The position numbers were made by a program, and so were the translations under genes. A stretch of 6,512 bases of DNA from JBBQKF01 sp964549475. Lineage in GTDB: Bacteria; Bacillota; Clostridia; Saccharofermentanales; UBA5734. The notes under the pieces are model-generated. The model had not been told where the DNA came from and did not search any database. It was given only the letters and a program-made list of their open reading frames with translations. The DNA lies in assembly GCA_964549475.1 (NCBI GenBank), contig CAZJXH010000216.1, positions 1 through 6,512 of the forward strand. The letters run 5' to 3'. The first letter of the stretch is position 1; each line of letters begins with the position of its first letter. Shown one piece after another: positions 1 to 6,508 of this stretch.

Positions 1-1
1 C

Positions 2-370
2 AACACGACTCCCCAGATCAATGAACAATTTTATCGTCTTATGATAACTCGGGTCTTTTCACAACCAGTGATAGACGAGAAAGACTATTTGTTTTCGCAA
101 CATATTGGAACATTACTCAAACGAAACGGGTTTGATGGGATTCGATATGCAAGTTCATACCTTGAAAATGGACATAACATCGCTATATTCAACACAGACA
201 AATGCTATCCAGTTAGTTCTGATCGGTATATTGTTGAAACAGAACATAAGAAGCCCATTGATATTGAGAACATCTATGCAGAGATTTATCCCTATCTCGA
301 AAGATGTATTACTGAACAGCTTGAGCATGACAACCTTTGGTCAGCCAAAGACGATGGAAAGTTTAAATAA
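2..370 (+). CDS. RES-family NAD+ phosphorylase, C-terminal part (5' end off the window)
   Basis: The reading frame is open from the left edge (first full codon at base 2) to TAA at 368-370, giving 122 residues. The first ATG inside it (41-43) has no ribosome site and lies within conserved sequence, so it is not the start. The visible part matches the end of a RES domain: a DYLFSQHIGTLLKRNGFDGI segment, then RYASS containing the serine of the Arg-Glu-Ser signature, then NIAIFN. The Arg and Glu of the signature would lie in the missing N-terminal part. Known for the family: RES proteins such as MbcT and ParT degrade or modify NAD+ or related targets and are often toxins paired with an Xre-type antitoxin encoded upstream. 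No antitoxin can be seen here. The gene is convergent with the recombinase unit and is probably outside the prophage or at its border (inference). The family call is fairly sure; a toxin role is not. Confidence 0.72.
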   Translation, partial: NTTPQINEQFYRLMITRVFSQPVIDEKDYLFSQHIGTLLKRNGFDGIRYASSYLENGHNIAIFNTDKCYPVSSDRYIVETEHKKPIDIENIYAEIYPYLERCITEQLEHDNLWSAKDDGKFK

Positions 371-480
371 TCGAAATGATAAATCTTAAGATATATTTTT
401 ATATTAATAAGTTTGGTACTAAACGTTAACGAAAAAGAAAATCCCGTTACCATCAGCGAGGCTTTGCTCTTTATCTGGTT
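371..480. other. AT-rich convergent gap, candidate phage/host junction (att region)
   Basis: This 110-base gap separates the stop of the rightward RES gene from the stop of the leftward serine recombinase. Large serine recombinase genes commonly sit next to one attachment site of their element, so a junction here is plausible (inference from family knowledge). The gap contains three small palindromic sites: 383-392 (ATCTTAAGAT), an imperfect 14-base palindrome at 411-424, and 424-431 (CGTTAACG). No strong terminator hairpin with a T-tract was found for either gene. The other att site lies outside the window, so no core repeat can be shown. Confidence 0.3.
411..424. repeat. Imperfect palindrome, possible recombinase core or operator
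   Basis: GTTTGGTACTAAAC reads as an inverted repeat around a central GTAC, with arms GTTT/AAAC and one mismatched pair (G opposite T) on each side of the centre. It abuts the 8-base palindrome CGTTAACG at 424-431. Serine recombinases act on roughly symmetric sites with a two-base crossover core, so this is a candidate. Short palindromes also occur by chance in AT-rich DNA. Confidence 0.25.
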
Positions 481-2055
481 TTATATTGTTATCTCCATCC
501 CGTTATAAAACACGAAAGTAATTCTTCTATTACTGTGAACGACGCTTTTCTCGACCAAGACCGTCCATATAGTGTCATCCCATTTATCGAGAATCTGCGG
601 ATTCTTTTTCAGCGTTCGAATAAAAAGCGACATTGATTTATCTTGCTGCTGGCGCCTAGTTCGTTCAGCTTCCAGTCGTTCTAATTCATCAACTGCAGAC
701 TGATAGCGATTTTTCAGACTTTCATATTTTTTTAGGTATGCTTCCTGAGATTGTGCGGATGAAGCATTTTCATTGACTGCTAACTTGACAAGTTCGGCAA
801 CTACTTTGGTTTCTTCGAGATACCGAGCAATTTCGATATTGATTGATTCACAGTCTATTAGGCTTCTGCGCATGAGCTCACAATCCGCAATAATCTGTTT
901 CTGGTTCCGCATCAGTTGATTGTAGGCATTAATGAACATTACCTGAATGGTATCTGTATCAAGAGATGGTGTACCACAGTGTTTTTTAGTATTGAATTTG
1001 CTGTTGCATTGCCAAATTACTCTGCGGTACGGGTCAGTTGAATGCCATACTTTTTGTCCGTAAAAACCACCACAATCCGCGCAGACCAGCTTTGCGGATA
1101 ATATACTCTTACTGCTGTACGCCTTGCCGAGTTGTAATCGACGTGCAAATTCCGCTTGTACATGATCCCACTCATCAGGCACGATGATTGCAGGATGGCT
1201 TCCTTCAACATAATACTGCGGTACTTCTCCTTCATTTGCTTTCATTTTCTTTTCTAGAAAATCGACGGTGAATTTCTTCTGTAAAAGCGCATCGCCTTTG
1301 TATTTCTCATTTGCAAGAATGCTGTCAACAGTAGTTTTAGTCCATTTTCTACTACCACCTGGTGACGTTAAATTCAGCCCTTCAAGGCTTTTACAGATGG
1401 ATACCGATGTTTTCCCTTCGAGGAAAAGCCGGTAAATCAGTCTGACAACTGCAGCCTCTTTCTCGACGATCGCGGGTCTACCATCAGTTCCTTTTTCATA
1501 TCCGAGGAACCGCTTATATGGCATGTTGACCTTTCCATCTGCAAAGCGTTTTCTTTGGCCCCATGTGACATTTTCGGATATCGATCGACTTTCTTCCTGC
1601 GCCAATGAGGACATGATGGTGATAAGCAGTTCGCCTTTGCCATCAAAGGTGTAAATACCCTCTTTCTCAAAATAACACTCGACGCCGTTTTCTTTCAGCT
1701 TACGGATGGTCACCAGACTGTCAACAGTATTGCGGGCAAAACGGCTAACCGATTTTGTGATAATCAGGTCAACCCTTCCAGCGAGCGCATCAGTAACCAT
1801 CTCCTTAAAACCCTCACGCTTCTTTGTGTTTGTGCCAGAGATGCCTTCGTCTGTGTAGACTTTCACAAATTCCCATTCCGGTTTTGACTGAATGAACTTA
1901 GTGTAGTAATCGACTTGTGCTTCGTAGCTGGTATACTGTTCGTCACTATCTGTGGAGACGCGAGCATACCCTGCCACACGGCGCTTGCTGGTTGCTACCG
2001 ATGGTAAACGTGTAAGCGGGTTGATTGTTGCGGGTATCGTCGTTACTTTTGGCAT
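481..2055 (-). CDS. Large serine recombinase A (site-specific integrase), intact
   Basis: This 524-aa protein belongs to the large serine recombinases, which integrate and excise phages and elements through a 5'-phosphoserine DNA intermediate. The N-terminal resolvase domain spans about residues 25-165. It contains YARVST (nucleophile Ser34, Arg32), DEGISGTN at 69-76, SRFARN at 104-109 and QEESRSISEN at 153-162. The DNA-binding 'recombinase' domain covers about 175-285. A zinc ribbon follows, with Cys325, Cys328, Cys350 and Cys360. A Lys/Glu-rich segment at about 385-475 looks like the coiled coil that controls synapsis in this family. The length is normal and no lesion is seen. The ATG at 2055 lies 8 bases after a GAGAGGG-type ribosome site (2064-2071). 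It overlaps the end of recombinase B by 13 bases, suggesting translational coupling. It is the last gene of the leftward unit. Substrate sites cannot be read from the protein. Confidence 0.93.
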   Translation of the reverse strand: MPKVTTIPATINPLTRLPSVATSKRRVAGYARVSTDSDEQYTSYEAQVDYYTKFIQSKPEWEFVKVYTDEGISGTNTKKREGFKEMVTDALAGRVDLIITKSVSRFARNTVDSLVTIRKLKENGVECYFEKEGIYTFDGKGELLITIMSSLAQEESRSISENVTWGQRKRFADGKVNMPYKRFLGYEKGTDGRPAIVEKEAAVVRLIYRLFLEGKTSVSICKSLEGLNLTSPGGSRKWTKTTVDSILANEKYKGDALLQKKFTVDFLEKKMKANEGEVPQYYVEGSHPAIIVPDEWDHVQAEFARRLQLGKAYSSKSILSAKLVCADCGGFYGQKVWHSTDPYRRVIWQCNSKFNTKKHCGTPSLDTDTIQVMFINAYNQLMRNQKQIIADCELMRRSLIDCESINIEIARYLEETKVVAELVKLAVNENASSAQSQEAYLKKYESLKNRYQSAVDELERLEAERTRRQQQDKSMSLFIRTLKKNPQILDKWDDTIWTVLVEKSVVHSNRRITFVFYNGMEITI

Positions 2056-3353
2056 TTGTTTTTCCCTCTCTGACTAATTGTTTTTTGTCTGGCTCTTTCA
2101 CGCATTTCGGGTGTCCAGCTTGTTGCTCTGGAGCGATCCTCCCAAATTCGCGTAGTTTTATTTCCGTTTCTGAAAACGAATAGCATCTGGTTTGGTTCTG
2201 GTACATCAATGTATAAAATTTCGGCGGTAAAAACATCCTCGCTGAACTCAGTCAATCCTAGCACATCAGCCGCAACCATTTTTATAGTATCTTCTGGTAT
2301 GCGTTTTCCGAAACAAGCTGATTTCCCTTGGGTCTGATATGTGGAGCAGTTCCATCCGAAGCACCCATGATAGGCGATCCGTTTATAGTTCTTGCCGCAA
2401 ATTGGACAGCGTATCTTGCCTGTGAAAACGGAAAGAGTAGGCATAGTTCTATTCAATTTCAGTTCGTGAAGCCGGTTCAGTACTTCGTTTGCTTGCGTGA
2501 ATGTTTGTTTATCAAGAATTCCTTTATGTGTATCCTCAGCGTAGTACTTTGGAAGTTCACCACGATTGACAGTCTTTTTCTTTTCAATGTGGTTATTTCG
2601 GAAATGCTTTTGTAGAAGTGCATTCCCAAGGTATTTTTCATTTGTTATGATATCCAAGATGCGCTGTGGTCGCCACTTGCCACCAAGCGGACCTCTTATT
2701 TCCCGTTTATTCAAATCGCGTGATATAGTACCTAACGTTTCTTTGTTGATAACCCTTTGAAAAATCTCTCGGACGATCGCTGCTTGCTCTGCGTCAATTT
2801 CAATCTTGTTCTTTGTAATGTTAAACCCAAACATAAAGCGCCAGTTTAGCAACTCGCCCTTTTCAAAGCTGTGTTTTACTCGCCATTTTTGATTTTCGCT
2901 AGCCGACCGGCTTTCCTCCTGTGCATAAGACGCAAGAATGCTCATGGTCAAATCACCCTTGCCGCTCTTTGTGGGAATGTTCTGCTCTTCAAAATAAACG
3001 TCATCCCCTGTAGCTTTGAACTAACGAATTGTCTGTAAGATTGTGACCGTATTTCGGGCAAAGCGAGAGATGGACTTGGTAAGAACCATATCGATTATTC
3101 CTGCACGGCAGTCGGCAATCAAGCGCTGAAAATTTTCTCGATCATCCTTCGTGCCGGTGATTCCTTCATCAGAATATACGCCGACGAAAAGCCAGTCACA
3201 GCAATTTTGTATTAAGTTGTTATAATAACTGACTTGTGCTGATAGAGAATGAAGCATGGCATCTTTGCCATTGGAAATACGGACATATGCCGCAACCCTC
3301 TTTTTTTGTTCAAGCTTTGGTGGTTGTGCAACTATTCTGATATTTCCGGGCAT
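2043..3353 (-). pseudogene. Serine recombinase B, interrupted by an in-frame TAG at codon 111
   Basis: The ATG at 3353 follows a near-perfect GAGGAGGTGA ribosome site (3358-3367). The frame gives 110 residues with YVRIS (Ser27, Arg25), DEGITGT and SRFARN, then TAG at 3021-3023. The same frame continues directly as FKATGDDVYFEEQN, then a QEESRSASEN motif, a recombinase DNA-binding domain, and a zinc ribbon with Cys316, Cys319, Cys336 and Cys347. It ends at TAA 2043-2045 after a basic tail. No frameshift is present: a single codon separates the two halves, and one C-to-T change from CAG (Gln) would create it. The C-terminal half has no ribosome site of its own, so the 'start' near 2945-2951 is not credible. 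Unlike recombinase A, there is no long coiled coil after the zinc ribbon. The first codons overlap the preceding SHOCT-like gene by 22 bases. Unless TAG is suppressed, only an inactive catalytic fragment is made. Confidence 0.88.
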
Positions 3354-3574
3354 TTAGTCACCTCCTCGTAGTGTGACATAGTACCTCTGACACTACTGTA
3401 TATCAAGTCAATACCGCGATATATACTACACGAAGAAACCCCGTATTTGTCGGCCATAATTGTATCAATTACGGTGAAATCCTCCGGGGTTAGTATCCCC
3501 ATTAACAGCATCCTTTTGGCTTGAAGCATGGCCGTAAGGTAGCTCTCCAATTTGGCTCGGTAGGCATCAGTCAT
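3332..3574 (-). CDS. Small SHOCT-like protein of the recombinase unit (80 aa)
   Basis: The start is the ATG at 3574, chosen because an AGAGAGGAG ribosome site (about 3585-3593) lies just upstream. The frame is open further upstream to 3781, but that stretch lies inside the zinc-ribbon gene and does not look coding. Residues 1-45 are helical and hydrophobic-patterned, with an LLMGILTPEDF segment resembling the SHOCT motif (a short helical segment with Gly-Ile/Leu then a Glu-Asp-Phe turn). KYGVSSCSIYRGIDLI follows. No membrane segment is seen. I recall similar small proteins immediately upstream of serine recombinases in clostridial elements. Their function is unknown to me, and a structural or regulatory partner of the recombinases is inference. 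The gene overlaps its upstream neighbour by 8 bases and recombinase B by 22 bases, so the four genes are probably translated from one message. Confidence 0.72.
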   Translation of the reverse strand: MTDAYRAKLESYLTAMLQAKRMLLMGILTPEDFTVIDTIMADKYGVSSCSIYRGIDLIYSSVRGTMSHYEEVTKCPEISE

Positions 3575-3971
3575 GGTGAGAACGCTCCTCTCTGAAGCGA
3601 TCCGCAATATAACAATTGTGACTGCAATATTTCCGAGACTTGTTTCCATAAGCAGAGAACGGTTTTCTGCAATTGATACAGGTGAAATGATACATGGCTT
3701 TCTTATCGACGCTGTCAATATGACTGTTCCACCACCGAGTTCTGCATTCATCAGAGCAGAACTTCTTTGGCTTACGAGCACCGGTGATTTTTATTGATTT
3801 CCCGCACTCTTTACAGGCATTGGTATTGGACATCGTTCCTGTGTCCAATCCATTTCGGCGGCAGTATGAGCGAACGGTATTATCTGAAAGCTCCAATAAT
3901 TGAGCTATTTTCATATATCCGTAATTCTGATGCCGCATGGTAGTAATCTTATCTTTTTGTTCATTTGTCAT
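3567..3971 (-). CDS. Helix-turn-helix protein with two zinc ribbons (134 aa)
   Basis: The ATG at 3971 is preferred over the upstream in-frame ATG at 4049. AGGAGG lies 7 bases before it (3979-3984), and homology-like sequence begins here with MTNEQKDKIT. Residues about 5-42 look like a resolvase/sigma-type helix-turn-helix (GYMKIAQLLELSDNTVRSYC). Two similar zinc-binding units follow: Cys53, Cys56, Cys72, Cys76 and Cys98, Cys101, Cys116, Cys120. Each has a CxxC then CxxxC pattern and a basic linker. The protein is therefore a probable DNA-binding protein. As first gene of the recombinase unit it could regulate the unit or steer integration versus excision; neither is shown. Proteins of this make-up are sometimes labelled 'sigma-70 subunit' in databases because of the helix-turn-helix, but no sigma regions are present. 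The last 8 bases overlap the next gene's start. Confidence 0.75.
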   Translation of the reverse strand: MTNEQKDKITTMRHQNYGYMKIAQLLELSDNTVRSYCRRNGLDTGTMSNTNACKECGKSIKITGARKPKKFCSDECRTRWWNSHIDSVDKKAMYHFTCINCRKPFSAYGNKSRKYCSHNCYIADRFREERSHHD

Positions 3972-3978
3972 CGATTGT

Positions 3979-3984
3979 CCTCCT
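3979..3984 (-). promoter_or_regulatory. Ribosome binding site that fixes the start of the HTH/zinc-ribbon gene
   Basis: AGGAGG on the minus strand lies 7 bases upstream of the ATG at 3971. The alternative in-frame ATG at 4049 sits within the terminator T-tract region and lacks any purine-rich site, so the shorter 134-aa product is the supported one. Confidence 0.75.
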
Positions 3985-4023
3985 GACTGAGAACTTCCGT
4001 CCTCATTACCCAATGGAGGTGAA

Positions 4024-4034
4024 CAAACCGTTTG
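4024..4034. promoter_or_regulatory. Inverted repeat upstream of the recombinase unit, possible operator
   Basis: CAAAC-C-GTTTG is an 11-base inverted repeat with 5-base arms, flanked by GAA on the left and AAC on the right. It lies between the terminator of the amidase gene and the first gene of the recombinase unit, about 50 bases before its ATG, where an operator or promoter element would be expected. No -35/-10 pair with good spacing could be identified in the same gap. The repeat is short and could be chance. Confidence 0.25.
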
Positions 4035-4047
4035 AACGAAAAACAGC

Positions 4048-4091
4048 AAAAAAATAGTGCCTACCGAAAGACGAAGCTCTCGATAGGCACT
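4048..4091 (-). terminator. Rho-independent terminator after the amidase gene
   Basis: On the minus strand, a 12-base-pair stem (4080-4091 with 4056-4067, one G-U wobble, otherwise perfect) closes a 12-base loop. It is followed by A and then seven T residues (4048-4054). It begins 11 bases after the amidase stop. The wobble pair forms only in the leftward transcript, supporting that direction. It ends the late/lysis transcript and implies that the recombinase unit downstream needs its own promoter in 3972-4047. Confidence 0.88.
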
Positions 4092-4102
4092 TAAAATGTT
4101 AA

Positions 4103-4786
4103 TTATTCGCCGAATTTGATAAAAGCATCGGTGAAGCCTGCCGCTTTCAGTTTCTTGAGCAGTTCTTTCGCGCTGGCTTCGACCGTGAAAGCGCCGACCT
4201 GTACACGATAGTACTTTTGTTTCGGTGGGACATAGACAATACCGAAATAGTCCAGTATTCCCCTGGCCAGTTCAATCCCGATCATTCGGATATTAGATAT
4301 GATCCACTTGGCATCCTCGGCATTATCATGGAATGCGATCTCCACAAGTGCCGCAGGCGCAGTTGTATAGGCAGTCTCATAGAGGGGTTTCCCGGGTCCG
4401 AAATGGCTGTGCGATTCCTTCACGCCCCTGTCGCTGCTTGGTGTGATTGGTGCAAGCCGGGCATAAATGGCCTTTGCCAGTTTATCGCCCTCGCCACCGA
4501 ACCGGTAGCAATAGACCTCGCTGCCGCGCGCCTTACCTGCTGCTGACTGGCCGCCAGCATTCGAGTGAATCGCAAAGTGTATGTCCGGTTTCCTATTATT
4601 GCTGTCAGCAACGATCTCCTTCAGGGTCATCGAAGGCTTGTTCCTTTATACGATGACACCGTGTTCCTTTAAAACAGCCTCTACTACATCGCAGCTCTGG
4701 TTCATGCGTTTTTCCTCTGTGCCGTACTCGCCGACACCGATGTTTCCCTCTTGCATTGAGGGGCTAAGATATACATGCTTACTCAT
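4103..4786 (-). pseudogene. N-acetylmuramoyl-L-alanine amidase (Amidase_3 type, phage endolysin) with in-frame TAA at codon 47
   Basis: The original start is ATG 4786, 9 bases after AGGAGG (4796-4801), beginning MSKHVYLSPSMQEGN. The frame has TAA at 4646-4648 inside GVIV-stop-RNKPSMTL, where the family normally reads V-Y-R-N. One base change from a Tyr codon would explain it. Downstream, the same frame gives HFAIHSNAGG (His74, zinc ligand), ALVEIAFHDN (Glu149, catalytic) and a C-terminal SPOR-like segment (about 191-227) beginning YYRVQVGAF, about half the usual SPOR length. The second zinc ligand, a Glu in EYGTEEKRMN (24/25), lies before the stop. The enzyme class cuts the bond between N-acetylmuramic acid and L-alanine in peptidoglycan. 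Reinitiation at ATG 4630 is conceivable because an AAAGGAA lies just upstream, but the product would lack the Glu ligand. The gene overlaps the holin end by 8 bases: a lysis cassette. Confidence 0.88.
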
Positions 4787-5189
4787 CCTTTGTTTCCTCC
4801 TGATTTATTTGTTTCAAGACCGACTTTAATTTCTCCGGGATAGGGAGCCCGATCTTTCCTGCATTTTCCAAAATACTGATTCCTTCATTTGACAGGTAAA
4901 AGAAAACCACAGCCGTTCTGATTGCATCCCCTGTGCCGATCAGCCTGGAATCTACAATATGCCCTACGCCAACAAGCGCGAATATGAGCACTTTCTTAAA
5001 GATCCCCCTTGCTCCGACCTCGCTGGATAGTTTCTTCTCCAGCACCGCGCACATTACGCCTGTTATGTAATCGATCACTACAAAAGCGATAAGTGCATAC
5101 ATAAACCCATCCAATCCCCCTAAAAACCATCCCAGTCCTCCGCCGATTGCAGTAAAAACAATCTGCAACCAATTCCATTCCAATTTCAT
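4779..5189 (-). CDS. Phage holin (toxin secretion/phage lysis holin family)
   Basis: The protein is 136 aa and starts at ATG 5189, 10 bases after the AGGAGG core of a full AAGGAGGAT site (5198-5206). It has hydrophobic segments at about 7-24, 27-49, 65-80 and 88-101, suggesting three to four membrane passes. Family-typical features are a DYITGV motif at the end of the second segment, SSEVGARGIFKK before the third, and NEGISILENAG followed by GLPIPEKLK before a charged tail. This is the pattern of the small holins of Bacillota phages related to TcdE-type proteins. Its role is to permeabilise the cytoplasmic membrane so the amidase can reach the wall. The ORF is intact, but its partner amidase carries a nonsense codon, so the cassette as sequenced would probably not lyse cells efficiently. 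Confidence 0.92.
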   Translation of the reverse strand: MKLEWNWLQIVFTAIGGGLGWFLGGLDGFMYALIAFVVIDYITGVMCAVLEKKLSSEVGARGIFKKVLIFALVGVGHIVDSRLIGTGDAIRTAVVFFYLSNEGISILENAGKIGLPIPEKLKSVLKQINQEETKDE

Positions 5190-5217
5190 CTCAAACTATC
5201 CTCCTTATTGTTTTTAT

Positions 5218-5252
5218 AAAAAAAGCATCCATGACGATTGATCAAAGGTGCT
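5218..5252 (-). terminator. Weak hairpin with T-tract ahead of the holin, possible attenuator
   Basis: On the minus strand, AGCACC (5247-5252) can pair with GGATGCT (5224-5230) with one bulged A, followed by seven T residues (5218-5224; the first T also pairs in the stem). A further 3-base pair is possible inside. The stem is short and bulged, so intrinsic termination would be partial. The same AGCACC strand is also complementary to an upstream segment at 5319-5327, giving a competing structure. Confidence 0.35.
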
Positions 5253-5327
5253 GTTTTCTTATATATGCCGGGGTCTCCCCAAACATTTTTGTGTCTTTAT
5301 GCTACCTTATATCTTTGTAGCACCTTT
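5244..5327 (-). repeat. Long-range 9-base inverted repeat spanning the tail-holin gap
   Basis: AAAGGTGCT at 5319-5327 (minus strand, within the last codons of the 99-aa gene) is perfectly complementary to AGCACCTTT at 5244-5252, with 66 bases between. The enclosed stretch holds a GGGG-AGA-CCCC mini-hairpin (5270-5280). Pairing of the outer arms would prevent formation of the weak terminator hairpin at 5218-5252. Confidence 0.4.
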
Positions 5328-5606
5328 AAACTCCGGCAGCTCTTTTATAATCCTTTTATAAATGTCCTCCCTCGAATACCCCTTCTTATCGTCCAGCGGC
5401 AACTGGTAAAACTTACTGAACACAATTTCCTGATAGCTATTATCGTTAATAGCCTTTTCATTATCCCGGTACGTTTTATCAGTGTATCCATAAATATATA
5501 CATCCAAAAGCGGCTCTGTGTTTATAAAATTCTGCGTGATATTTGCTATCCGAAAGTAGCTCGCAACGATCCCTTTTTCCAGCACTAATTGTTTTTTTAA
5601 CGCCAT
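5307..5606 (-). CDS. Phage tail-associated protein of unknown function (99 aa)
   Basis: The ATG at 5606 lies 9 bases after AGGAGG (5616-5621), and the ORF ends at TAA 5307-5309. It sits between the tail fibre (20-base gap) and the holin, in the same direction. The sequence begins MALKKQLVLEKGIVASYFRI and continues with a mixed polar, Tyr-rich stretch (YIYGYTDKTYRDNEKAI), then a C-terminal EDIYKRIIKELPEFKGA. It has no signal peptide or membrane segment. I recall proteins that open with 'MALKK...ENGI...YHRI' and end with 'LP.FKGA' at this position in many Bacillota prophages, usually annotated hypothetical. By position it could be a tail-fibre accessory or baseplate component, but no function can be assigned from sequence alone. 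Confidence 0.75.
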   Translation of the reverse strand: MALKKQLVLEKGIVASYFRIANITQNFINTEPLLDVYIYGYTDKTYRDNEKAINDNSYQEIVFSKFYQLPLDDKKGYSREDIYKRIIKELPEFKGATKI

Positions 5607-5626
5607 TTACCCATTCCTCCTTGATA

Positions 5627-6508
5627 TTAAATCCAGATTGCCATCCAGTCGCAAACTACTGTTCCGACTGAACCACCCATAATCGTTTCAAATCCTGTTG
5701 TAGAAACGTTTTTAACTTTTGGTGCCAATACTCCTGCAACTGTGCTGTTGGGGGTCATTTGAACCCTTGGTATCCCTGGAAATGTTTTGCCAAAGGATAC
5801 AGCAACCCAAGTACTCGAGTTATAGGTGCCTTGCCCAGCAGCAAAATTAACCAGACCACTATGCCAAACATCCTTGCCTGTGGTAGGATCTCCCCACTTC
5901 AAGACGCCTGAGGCCGTCATGTATAAACTTCCTTCGGTTCTTCCTCCCCAGTGAAATGCAAGGGAAGGAGCATAGCTTTCAGATGATTGGCTTGTGGTAA
6001 CCAACCCCACCTCTCTTATTTCAACAGGCGCATTGGAATAAACATTACTGCTGCTGTAAAACTCATGATTCCCGGAAGCAGTCCATGCACCGTTTGTTAA
6101 AAGGCTCGATAGGTGAGTGCCGTCAACCGTATCCGCGTCCAATCCGCTGCCAGTGCCATCAACAGTTTTAATGGCAGTAAGCATCTCTGCTGCTGATGGA
6201 GCCGTGTATAGTTCCGCCTTTGCAGCGGCTAAAGTTTTCTGTTTCAATATCCCATCGCCGGTATCCACATAGTAATTGGTTGCGGCGGTCGCAAGTGGAT
6301 TTGCTTTTATCCCAAAAGCGCCATTGATTTTGATGTCATTCTCCCCGATGTCCATGATGGGCGTCCCGGAAGAAATTGTTTTCACAATCGCAATGGAAGA
6401 CAGCCTGTCCGAGACCGTAATGGTAAATTCATAGGCATATAGGTTATTAAAGATCTCTGCCAGGGTATAATTGGTAAGACCGTTTGCAAGAGGGACTTCT
6501 GCACCATA
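5627..6508 (-). CDS. Phage tail fibre / receptor-binding protein, C-terminal part (5' end unresolved)
   Basis: The frame is open from 6508 to TAA at 5627-5629, 293 residues. An in-frame TGA occupies 6509-6511 at the right edge. Residues 1-41 (YGAEVPLANGL... SDRLSSIAI) look coding, but no start with a ribosome site exists in this frame. The GTG at 6385 and the ATG at 6355 both lack a Shine-Dalgarno sequence. So either the gene was cut by a nonsense or frameshift change, or its true N-terminus lies off the window. Features: GSGLDADTVDGTHL, a repeat-type motif common in phage tail fibres (about residue 120-133), and a WHSG segment. The final 75 residues carry SSTWVAVSFGKTFPGIPRVQ, then TTGFE and CDWMAIWI, which resembles an H-type lectin-like or gp53-like C-terminal receptor-binding domain. 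Its role is adsorption at the tail tip. The upstream part of the fibre is not in view. Confidence 0.78.
   Translation of the reverse strand, partial: YGAEVPLANGLTNYTLAEIFNNLYAYEFTITVSDRLSSIAIVKTISSGTPIMDIGENDIKINGAFGIKANPLATAATNYYVDTGDGILKQKTLAAAKAELYTAPSAAEMLTAIKTVDGTGSGLDADTVDGTHLSSLLTNGAWTASGNHEFYSSSNVYSNAPVEIREVGLVTTSQSSESYAPSLAFHWGGRTEGSLYMTASGVLKWGDPTTGKDVWHSGLVNFAAGQGTYNSSTWVAVSFGKTFPGIPRVQMTPNSTVAGVLAPKVKNVSTTGFETIMGGSVGTVVCDWMAIWI

Noticed and set aside
425..470. Terminator for recombinase A (TAACG...CGTTA on the minus strand)
   Set aside because: There are only 5 base pairs, a T-rich loop rather than a T-tract after the stem, and no GC-rich stem, so it is too weak to call.
2328..2760. 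Plus-strand open frames opposite recombinase B
   Set aside because: They are antisense shadows of a well-supported recombinase frame.
2043..2951. A separate 302-aa recombinase gene starting near 2951
   Set aside because: The supposed start is a TTG, or an ATG at 2945, inside a conserved recombinase motif with no ribosome site. The frame continues unbroken from the upstream half apart from the single TAG, so it is one interrupted gene.
3575..3781. Upstream extension of the SHOCT-like gene frame
   Set aside because: It lies wholly within the zinc-ribbon gene, which has clear cysteine motifs in the other frame. The ATG at 3574 has its own ribosome site.
3972..4049. N-terminal extension of the zinc-ribbon protein from the ATG at 4049
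   Set aside because: The extra 26 residues lie in the terminator/promoter gap, have no ribosome site, and a strong AGGAGG sits before the ATG at 3971.
4217..4829. Several open frames on the plus strand and an extra minus-strand frame across the amidase
   Set aside because: They are shadows of the amidase/holin coding frame, with no ribosome sites and no recognisable domains.
5190..5260. Separate promoter for the holin (TTGATC ... TTTATA on the minus strand)
   Set aside because: The spacing is about 19 bases and the -10 match is poor. The T-tract of the hairpin explains the AT-rich part.
5238..5588. 116-aa plus-strand open frame opposite the 99-aa gene
   Set aside because: It is antisense to a gene with a strong ribosome site and phage context, starts within a hairpin region, and shows no family resemblance.
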